From Candidatus Parvarchaeota archaeon (GTDB lineage Archaea; Nanobdellota; Nanobdellia; CSSed11-243R1): a stretch of DNA of 6,609 bases. Location of the stretch: the NCBI GenBank assembly GCA_003563585.1, contig PWUQ01000079.1, positions 1-6,609 on the forward strand, read 5' to 3'. Numbering within the stretch: the stretch's first letter is position 1; each line of letters opens with the position of its first letter. The translations under genes and the position numbers were made by a program. Under the pieces are notes generated by a model. That model worked only from the letters and a program-made list of their open reading frames with translations, was not told where the DNA came from and made no database searches. Shown piece after piece: positions 1 through 5,014 of the stretch.

Positions 1-180
1 CATGTGTGGGGAGGCATTTCCACAGCAGAAATAAGTGAAGCTATATTTGAAGAGATATCTGAAAAAATGGAAGATGAAGATTTATCTATTTCAATGTTCT
101 GTATGTACCCTATTGTTTATAATCCTGCAATACGTGAAGAACCAGGAATAGCACAATTCATACTAGCCACATCAGGTTGA
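1..180 (+). CDS. C-terminal end of an unrecognised protein (5' truncated)
   Basis: Frame 1 is open from the first base to a TGA at 178-180, giving 59 residues that start HVWGGISTAEISEAI and end QFILATSG. The first base falls at a codon boundary, so the gene begins outside the window. The segment has an acidic, probably helical stretch (AEISEAIFEEISEKMEDED), then a hydrophobic, strand-like stretch with one cysteine (ISMFCMYPIVYN). No membrane segment, metal motif or cysteine array is visible. Its stop lies 8 bp before the ATG of the next gene on the same strand, so it is probably the upstream member of the same transcription unit as the two cysteine-rich surface proteins. I do not recognise the family, and with so little sequence no function can be given. 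That it is coding rests on the open frame, the tight spacing and codon use similar to its neighbours. Confidence 0.7.
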   Translation, partial: HVWGGISTAEISEAIFEEISEKMEDEDLSISMFCMYPIVYNPAIREEPGIAQFILATSG

Positions 181-188
181 GATAAAAA

Positions 189-1958
189 ATGAAAAGTAAT
201 ATATCAAAAAAAGCACAATTGTATGGTTTGAGTATTTTTATTTATTCCATAGCAATTGCCATCGTTCTGATTATAGGACTCGTTGGGCTTTCTAGAGAAA
301 TTTCAGTTTATTCTCATGCAGGATTGCAAAGACAATATTCTTTGCATATGTCCAAGAATACAGAAATGATTAGAACTTTGCTTGATCAAGAAAGAGCATA
401 TACAATAGATAAAGCTCTTTTTTTCACGGGAGCGTATGGAGGATATTCTAGGGGAATTTTTATAGAACCTGATGAATTTGATTGTGGCATAGCTATAGTA
501 GATATTGACTATTTTCCGGAAAAAGAATTACCATATTGGAAAAATTATGGGACTACATGTATTCCAGATAACTCCGCTCAATTATCTGAAGTTTTTAAGG
601 AATATGCAGGAGGTTTCCTGACAACTCCAAGCAAACAAGTTATAGATGCAATAAGAATGGTTTCATCGACTAATTATTTTAGCTATAGATTGGATGTTCC
701 CGATACTTTTGAAGATTCACTTATGCAAGGAATTGTTGAAACCACATGGCTTTCAATTCCACCTGCAAAAATTAGGATGGAAGAACCAGCAGGAAATCCC
801 CTTGTAACATATGAAGCATCTGTAATGTCTCAAATTTCTCACGAAACAAGATTTTATGAATTATTTGAAGCCTCAAAAAATGTAGTAGAAAATCAAGAAT
901 TTGAAAAAACACTAGAAAATCTTAGAGATTCTCCAATTTCGATGATTATAGATAATAGTCAGATAGTTGTTAGACAAGAAAAAGATGGAACAATTTATTC
1001 TTGTTCTTGTAGTGATAGTGGGGGCGAGTATGGAGAAGGAAGATATGATTCAACGGGAGACGGTTCTCTAGACGCGGATTTAAGATATTGGCAAACTTGT
1101 GAAGAAGCAGCAGCATATTGTATAACACCCGCACCCTTCAAAGCGATTGTGGAGCATTATGAATGCGGAAGCGATGTTAGTGATGTTTACAGTGGTAGGT
1201 GCAGAGTTATTGCGGAAAGAAATATGAATACAGGTAACTTGGAGATAATAAGGTTTGAAAAAACTTGCAGTCAAAGCTCAAATAATGATGATGATGCGAT
1301 AAGATGCATTCTTAACAAGATCATTGAAGATATGAATTCCTATTTTGATGATATTTTTATAATTGAAGATGAAATAGCCAGCCGTTATGAAGTATTACGC
1401 TTTGAATTAACATATTCAGGAAATAGTTTCGAATCAGAAACAAAACTTTATGTTTCAGATAATGAAGCTATTGCAGTTATAGGATGTGATGAATTTGTAT
1501 GTGGTGTTCAAGGAGAACCTTGTTGTCCAGAAGGTGCAGATTATTTATGTGAAGAATTTTTAATTTGCGATGAAAATAATATATGTTCTTGTGGAGAAGA
1601 AGGACAACCATGTTGCCATGAAACAGATTGTGAATCTGACTTGACTTGTGATGCAAATAAAATATGTGTTTCTTGTGGAGAAGAAGGACAACCATGTTGC
1701 AATGGACAATGTAGTGAAGGATTAGTTTGTCATGATGGAACATGTATGGATTGTGGTATGCGTGCAAAAGAATGTTGTCCTCCTGATAATTCATGTTATT
1801 TTGTTGATTTGACAGATCCTTGGTGTATACACGGTTATTGTCAAGAAGGTGAATGTGGTATGTATGGACAACCATGTTGCGAACCACATGATACTTGTGA
1901 CAATGACGATCAGCATCTTATCTGTTGTGAAGGTACGTGTTTACCTGTATGTGGTTAA
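189..1958 (+). CDS. Membrane-anchored protein with C-terminal cysteine-knot-like repeats, function unknown
   Basis: A 589-residue protein. Residues 7-36 hold a basic KKA, then Q10, then an uninterrupted hydrophobic segment (about 11-34) followed by SR; this is one N-terminal membrane anchor, or a pilin-like class III signal if cleaved between A9 and Q10. The rest (35-589) has no further membrane segment and 43 cysteines, so it is probably extracytoplasmic. Residues 40-430 are a poorly recognisable body with ten scattered cysteines and a GAYGGY motif (81-86). I tentatively relate this to large N-anchored proteins of DPANN archaea, from memory only. Residues 433-588 are a run of five CG-x-x-G-x-PCC modules. 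The start at 189 places the basic stretch correctly before the hydrophobic segment. The SD is weak: only AGGT at 174-177, 11 nt upstream. The next gene starts 3 bp after the stop. Adhesion, sheath or appendage roles are possible but unproven. Confidence 0.9.
   Translation: MKSNISKKAQLYGLSIFIYSIAIAIVLIIGLVGLSREISVYSHAGLQRQYSLHMSKNTEMIRTLLDQERAYTIDKALFFTGAYGGYSRGIFIEPDEFDCGIAIVDIDYFPEKELPYWKNYGTTCIPDNSAQLSEVFKEYAGGFLTTPSKQVIDAIRMVSSTNYFSYRLDVPDTFEDSLMQGIVETTWLSIPPAKIRMEEPAGNPLVTYEASVMSQISHETRFYELFEASKNVVENQEFEKTLENLRDSPISMIIDNSQIVVRQEKDGTIYSCSCSDSGGEYGEGRYDSTGDGSLDADLRYWQTCEEAAAYCITPAPFKAIVEHYECGSDVSDVYSGRCRVIAERNMNTGNLEIIRFEKTCSQSSNNDDDAIRCILNKIIEDMNSYFDDIFIIEDEIASRYEVLRFELTYSGNSFESETKLYVSDNEAIAVIGCDEFVCGVQGEPCCPEGADYLCEEFLICDENNICSCGEEGQPCCHETDCESDLTCDANKICVSCGEEGQPCCNGQCSEGLVCHDGTCMDCGMRAKECCPPDNSCYFVDLTDPWCIHGYCQEGECGMYGQPCCEPHDTCDNDDQHLICCEGTCLPVCG
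207..290 (+). other. Encoded membrane anchor with pilin-like (class III) processing boundary
   Basis: Residues 7-34 of the 589-aa protein read KKA, then Q10, then a long hydrophobic run rich in Ile, Leu and Val. Archaeal prepilin peptidase substrates have a short basic leader ending in Lys/Arg-Gly/Ala, with cleavage before the hydrophobic helix and often Gln at +1; this segment fits that outline. It lacks the Glu at +5 of the common archaeal pilin consensus (here L14). It may equally be an uncleaved N-terminal anchor. Confidence 0.5.
1047..1082 (+). other. Possible calcium-binding-type loop in the 589-aa protein
   Basis: Residues 287-298 read DSTGDGSLDADL. Asp at loop positions 1, 5 and 9 with Gly at 4 and 6 and a hydrophobic residue at 8 resembles dockerin or EF-hand-like calcium loops. 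The closing acidic residue is at position 11 instead of 12, so the match is imperfect. It lies directly before a cysteine pair (C304, C311). It may be only a polar turn. Confidence 0.25.
1586..1616 (+). repeat. 31-bp direct repeat, copy 1 (module 2)
   Basis: A 31-bp stretch, beginning TTCTTGTGGAG and ending CCATGTTGC, is identical to positions 1670-1700, exactly 84 bp (28 codons) downstream and in the same frame. It encodes the SCGEEGQPCC core. Identity down to third codon positions points to a recent duplication or gene-conversion event between modules 2 and 3. Confidence 0.9.
1670..1700 (+). repeat. 31-bp direct repeat, copy 2 (module 3)
   Basis: Identical to 1586-1616. The last 15 bp of the unit (GGACAACCATGTTGC) recur a third time at 1866-1880 in module 5, again in frame, so the repeat cores share nucleotide as well as protein identity. 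Confidence 0.9.
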
Positions 1959-1961
1959 AAT

Positions 1962-2045
1962 ATGAAAGAAATAAATAATTCGAAAGCATTGAAGATTTTG
2001 CTATTTATGGGTGTTATGTTTTTTGCTATTGGAGCTGTTGAAGGT
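1962..2045 (+). other. Encoded Sec-type signal peptide of the 912-aa protein
   Basis: Residues 1-28 show a basic n-region, a hydrophobic h-region (ILLFMGVMFFAIG) and small residues before Q29. Candidate cleavage sites are after A25 or after G28. There is no Cys just after the cut, so it is not a lipoprotein-type signal; C32 lies several residues downstream. Confidence 0.75.
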
Positions 2046-4700
2046 CAATGGCTTTGCGGGTGTAATAATGATATTCACTGCGGACTCTCTCGTCCCGTTT
2101 GCATTTTTATGGAAGATTGTATAATAGATCCTCTGAGTCCCTATACACAAGGCAGATGTGGCTGTAAAAATAATAATGATTGCCCAGGACACATACCCTA
2201 TTGTTTGAATCCAGGTGACCCTGTTGGTTCTATGTGTGTTGAATGTGTTGAAGATAATCATTGCCCTTCAGGTGAAGAATGCCAGAGTAATGTATGTGTA
2301 CCACCAACACCACCAACTTGTTCTACTCATCAAGATTGTCCAGATCCAAAAAGTTCAAGATGTTTTAACGGTAATTGTGTAAATTGTGGATCTAATACAC
2401 ATTGCGATCATATAACAGATAAACCTTATTGTCATGGTGGTAACTGTGTAGAATGCACACAATCAGATCATTGTGAGGATACAGAAAATATATGTACTTA
2501 TTATACATGTGTTTCAAATAATTGTCAATTGAATAATCGTGGAACAAACACACATTGCAATACAATAACTTGTCCAAACGAATGTGTCGGGCAAGAAAGA
2601 AAATATGCAAGCAATGTAAATCTTTATTGCGACGGACAAGGAAATTGTGATACAGGAAGTTGTCAATGGCAATATGAAGATTGCGGACATCCTGATTTAT
2701 GTACACCAGAAGGATGTTTAACTGCAACATGCGACGGACAAGATGATGATTTAATTCTTTCAAAACACAGAGCATGTGGTGCAGATTACATAGAAGTTTT
2801 GTACAAGCCCACGCCTATCGATGTTGAATGGGGTACATTTGAAGTTAATTACACTGCGTATAGTAGTAATTTAGAAAATTTGGGAAGTGGAAGATTATTT
2901 GCATCCGAACAAGATTTTGAAGAATTAGGAAATATGGCGTATGGTGGTTTTTACATTCCAAGATTTGAAGAGGACGCTATTATTATATTAACGGCATATA
3001 TAATTGATGAAGATGAAGTTGTTAGAAGTTCTGAAAGTAATTGTATAGAATATACTTTTATGGGCGAGGGTGAAAGAGAAATGTGCTATGATTCATATGG
3101 AAGACGTGTTGATTGTGATTCTATATGTGATGAAACAGTTCCAAACAAAAGATACAGAAATGTTTTTGCAGTACCAATCCCATTACATTTTTCATTTGCT
3201 TCAAAAGGAGATTATACAACAGATGTATCTGAATCACTTAACTGTGGAGATGGATTATTAAGAAGAATTCCTCCACCTCCTGCAACTGCTCCAATTCGTC
3301 CACAATTTAGGTTAGCGTGTTATGATGACGAATTCGCAGATTATTCTTCAAGAGCAGGTTATCCAGAAATAGATTGTGAACACATATCTGGAGATAATGC
3401 GCCCCAATATATAAAGAGGAATGTCACAAGATATACTTACGAATGGAAATTTGATTTTGATATAATTGCAACGGTTATGGCACAGGACGAAGTTATACCT
3501 GTACTTGTAGGAGAAGATCAGTATATACCCCCTGGAGGAGAAAGTACTTCTTGTTCTGGAGAAGGAGTTTTATGTTATACTGAAGTCCCCACATGCGGAG
3601 ATTTTGTTTGTGATTGGGAAATAGGAGAAAATTGTGTGAATTGCGAACATGATTGCGGTTCACCTGCTGATAATTATTATGCCGGAAATTGCGGTTCACT
3701 TGGTTGTGTTGATTGTGTGCCTCAATTGGACCCAGAATATATTGACGAAAGACAGTGTTTAATTAATCGAAGACAAAAAGGAGAATTTACTAATTGTGCA
3801 GAAGTTTGCTTACATGGAGCCGCAGAACAATATTTTGGAGAGGGTGAAACCGTAAAGGATAATTTGGAACTAAAATATATAAGAAATATAGAAGGTAATA
3901 CAGAGGGAAAAGAATACATATGCTGCGGTGATGGGGATGAAGGCGATATTTGGAACGTTGATACGCAGAAATGTGAAATAAGAAGAGGATTCCACTTTGA
4001 TGGGGTGAATATACAATTATTCTCAAATGCTATAGAATCAGATACAAGAAGCTGTTGCGAATCATCACATTCTAATCTATTATGGGCAAGAATAAATGTT
4101 TTTTTTAAATCTTTCCACGTACCTAGCGATGCTGAAGTAGAGGTAGGTATAAGTTTTGATGATGGTACTTTTACAACAAAAACAGAAGACGTATATAAGT
4201 TTAGTATAAGTGGGGGAGATATTATATCCTTTGAAAGAAGTTGTCTGCTTCCAAATCCAACTCCTTCACAATGCACATCACAGTACGCAGAAAAAGTTGA
4301 AGATTTAGAAGATATTGCAAATCCCACTTTTTTATACATACAAATATATTCTAATGATTTGTATATGGGAAATCCTGGTTTTGGATATTATCATGATGTT
4401 GCTGGAATAATATGTGAAATTTCCACAGGAGCTTGTTATGAATTAGTTGACGGAACACCCGAATATATTAAATTAGATGAGTCTTCTACATTGTCTTTTG
4501 TTGGAGATTATAATCCAAGAGGTTTATGTTGGGGTAAGACAAATCCTCCAAGAGGAGGTTCAGATGGCTGCAGACTTTCCGCAACATGGAGTGTTATGGA
4601 TATGTGCAGGGATTGCGACCCTATACAAGTTGAAGATGGAGAAAAACGATGTGCTTTCTGGCAATGGAGCCCACTTAAATGGGGATGCAATAGAAAATAA
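1962..4700 (+). CDS. Large secreted cysteine-rich protein, function unknown
   Basis: A 912-residue protein. Residues 1-28 look like a cleavable signal peptide: basic residues K2, K8 and K11, a hydrophobic core from about 12 to 25, and a likely cut after A25 or G28. There is no later membrane segment, so it is probably released or held at the surface by other means. It has about 73 cysteines. Residues 32-257 carry 37 of them in a degenerate array (C-x-x-D/N-x-x-C-P ... G-N-C-V-x-C). Residues 275-510 look beta-rich with Pro-rich linkers (PPPP near 437-440). Residues 545-566 form a CGDxVCDxxxGExCxNCxxDCG module. Residues 675-830 are again beta-rich, and the end has paired cysteines and three tryptophans. 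Possible N-glycosylation sequons are N296 and N487. The ATG is 3 bp after the upstream stop with only a weak GTGGT before it, suggesting translational coupling. A structural or adhesive surface role is inference. Confidence 0.9.
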   Translation: MKEINNSKALKILLFMGVMFFAIGAVEGQWLCGCNNDIHCGLSRPVCIFMEDCIIDPLSPYTQGRCGCKNNNDCPGHIPYCLNPGDPVGSMCVECVEDNHCPSGEECQSNVCVPPTPPTCSTHQDCPDPKSSRCFNGNCVNCGSNTHCDHITDKPYCHGGNCVECTQSDHCEDTENICTYYTCVSNNCQLNNRGTNTHCNTITCPNECVGQERKYASNVNLYCDGQGNCDTGSCQWQYEDCGHPDLCTPEGCLTATCDGQDDDLILSKHRACGADYIEVLYKPTPIDVEWGTFEVNYTAYSSNLENLGSGRLFASEQDFEELGNMAYGGFYIPRFEEDAIIILTAYIIDEDEVVRSSESNCIEYTFMGEGEREMCYDSYGRRVDCDSICDETVPNKRYRNVFAVPIPLHFSFASKGDYTTDVSESLNCGDGLLRRIPPPPATAPIRPQFRLACYDDEFADYSSRAGYPEIDCEHISGDNAPQYIKRNVTRYTYEWKFDFDIIATVMAQDEVIPVLVGEDQYIPPGGESTSCSGEGVLCYTEVPTCGDFVCDWEIGENCVNCEHDCGSPADNYYAGNCGSLGCVDCVPQLDPEYIDERQCLINRRQKGEFTNCAEVCLHGAAEQYFGEGETVKDNLELKYIRNIEGNTEGKEYICCGDGDEGDIWNVDTQKCEIRRGFHFDGVNIQLFSNAIESDTRSCCESSHSNLLWARINVFFKSFHVPSDAEVEVGISFDDGTFTTKTEDVYKFSISGGDIISFERSCLLPNPTPSQCTSQYAEKVEDLEDIANPTFLYIQIYSNDLYMGNPGFGYYHDVAGIICEISTGACYELVDGTPEYIKLDESSTLSFVGDYNPRGLCWGKTNPPRGGSDGCRLSATWSVMDMCRDCDPIQVEDGEKRCAFWQWSPLKWGCNRK
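2055..2732 (+). repeat. N-terminal degenerate cysteine-repeat array of the 912-aa protein
   Basis: Residues 32-257 hold 37 cysteines. The clearest recurring unit is a C-x(2-6)-H/D-C element followed by a C-x(2-4)-N-C-V-x-C closing element, as in MCVECVEDNHCP (91-102), NCVNCGSNTHC (138-148) and NCVECTQSDHC (161-171). Units repeat every 23-46 residues and grade into less regular cysteine pairs after 180. The pattern differs from the CGxxGxPCC modules of the neighbouring protein, so the two arrays were probably built from different modules. Disulfide-stabilised extracellular folding is inferred. Confidence 0.75.
3594..3659 (+). other. CGDxVCDxxxGExCxNCxxDCG module in the 912-aa protein
   Basis: Residues 545-566 contain C545, C550, C558, C561 and C565 in the arrangement CGD-x-VC-D-x3-GE-x-C-x-NC-x2-DCG. 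The motif closely resembles a short CGDGVCD...GE-C-NCP-DCG module that I recall from many secreted proteins of archaea and bacteria; here Phe replaces the usual Gly after CGD and EH precedes DCG. It is followed by another cysteine group, C577, C582 and C585. Its function is not known to me. Confidence 0.7.
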
Positions 4701-4710
4701 AATTAAACAA

Positions 4711-4723
4711 AAACCTTTTTAAA
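4711..4723 (+). promoter_or_regulatory. Candidate TATA/BRE promoter for the Alba-FKBP pair
   Basis: AAACCTTTTTAAA looks like an archaeal promoter: a purine-rich BRE-like AAACC directly before a TATA-like TTTTTAAA (4716-4723). A start about 25 bp downstream would fall near 4745, leaving a leader of about 30 nt that includes the strong SD. It begins 10 bp after the stop of the surface-protein gene, at the functional break between the two blocks. No experimental support is possible from sequence alone. Confidence 0.5.
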
Positions 4724-4737
4724 CGCCCAATATTTTT
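4716..4737 (+). terminator. Candidate T-tract terminator after the surface-protein genes
   Basis: Two runs of five T (4716-4720 and 4733-4737) lie 16-37 bp after the 912-aa gene stop. Archaeal RNA polymerase can terminate at T-runs without a hairpin, and I see no stable inverted repeat here. The first run overlaps the proposed TATA box, so only one of the two roles may be real. Confidence 0.3.
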
Positions 4738-4763
4738 CTAACACAAGCAACAACTTAGCAAAA

Positions 4764-4770
4764 AGGAGGA
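4764..4770 (+). promoter_or_regulatory. Strong Shine-Dalgarno site of the Alba gene
   Basis: AGGAGGA, with GGAGG at 4765-4769 ending 7 nt before the ATG at 4777, is a near-perfect match to the archaeal anti-SD. It fixes the start and contrasts with the weak sites of the two surface-protein genes upstream. Confidence 0.85.
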
Positions 4771-4776
4771 TTTTTT

Positions 4777-5010
4777 ATGGAAATTTTTGTTGGAGAAAAA
4801 GAAACTAATGAATATGTAGAAGAGGTAAAGAAAGCTCTTGAGGAAAATCAAGAAGTAATAATAAAAGGAAAGTCAAGAGACACCGTTAAGGCAGTCGACA
4901 CAGCTGAAATTTTGAAAAAAGAAGATTTCAAAGTAACAGACATCAGTATAGACACAATCGAAGAAGAAGAAAAAAGAATTTCAGTGATTTCAATAAAAAT
5001 CACAAGGTGA
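4777..5010 (+). CDS. albA: Alba-family DNA/RNA-binding protein
   Basis: A 77-residue protein aligning over its whole length with archaeal Alba (Sac10b family), small dimeric proteins that coat DNA and also bind RNA. Visible landmarks are the N-terminal strand and turn IFVGEK (3-8, matching the LIGKK of Sulfolobus Alba), helix 1 with Y13V14, the strand VIIKGKSR (27-34) and the signature KAVDTAEI (38-45). Relative to Sulfolobus Alba as I recall it, the body residues R42 and R44 correspond to K32 and R34, K17 to K8, but the acetylatable K16 is E7. The beta3-beta4 hairpin that normally enters the minor groove is several residues shorter and carries four consecutive glutamates (62-65). So the fold call is firm, while canonical DNA coating is less certain. 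It has the best SD in the window. FKBP follows after 4 bp. The product should be cytoplasmic. Confidence 0.92.
   Translation: MEIFVGEKETNEYVEEVKKALEENQEVIIKGKSRDTVKAVDTAEILKKEDFKVTDISIDTIEEEEKRISVISIKITR
5004..5010 (+). promoter_or_regulatory. SD of the FKBP gene overlapping the Alba stop codon
   Basis: AAGGTGA lies 4 nt before the ATG at 5015, and its last three bases are the TGA stop of the Alba gene. Ribosomes ending Alba translation therefore finish on the SD of the next gene, which suggests translational coupling and a single mRNA. Confidence 0.8.
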
Positions 5011-5014
5011 ATTT

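Larger units (their letters stand above)
1485..1955 (+). repeat. Five cysteine modules, CG-x-x-G-x-PCC type, in the 589-aa protein
   Basis: Residues 433-588 contain five modules opening with C438, C468, C496, C522 and C556. Each opens CGxxxxxCC: CGVQGEPCC, CGEEGQPCC twice, CGMRAKECC and CGMYGQPCC. The general pattern is C-x6-CC-x(3-7)-C-x(5-9)-C-x(4-5)-C, six cysteines per module, with a module pitch of 26-34 residues. The last module has extra cysteines (C579, C580, C584, C588). An even cysteine number and an adjacent CC pair are what small disulfide-stapled, knottin-like domains show. Similar CG-x-x-GQPCC modules occur, as I recall, in secreted proteins of some bacteria such as myxobacteria. 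The disulfide pairing is inferred. Confidence 0.85.

Noticed and set aside
1477..1887. 136-residue minus-strand frame with repeated histidine-rich segments
   Set aside because: Its apparent repeats (NMVVLLLHKK) are the antisense image of the CGEEGQPCC modules on the + strand. The His and Leu excess comes from the antisense of Cys/Gly/Glu codons.
1485..1955. Zinc-finger or zinc-ribbon interpretation of the cysteine modules
   Set aside because: The modules follow a membrane anchor, lack paired C-x2-C spacing and have adjacent CC pairs, which fit disulfides better than zinc sites.
3722..4339. 205-residue open frame on the minus strand
   Set aside because: It lies wholly inside the 912-aa gene, whose cysteine pattern continues across the region. 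It has no SD or recognisable motif and reads as antisense low-complexity sequence.
4477..4722. 81-residue + strand frame overlapping the end of the 912-aa gene
   Set aside because: It is an alternate frame with no SD and no recognisable sequence. It merely runs past the true stop.
4701..4776. Small RNA or riboswitch in the gap before the Alba gene
   Set aside because: The gap is only 76 bp, AT-rich, with no visible stable stem. A promoter and SD account for it.
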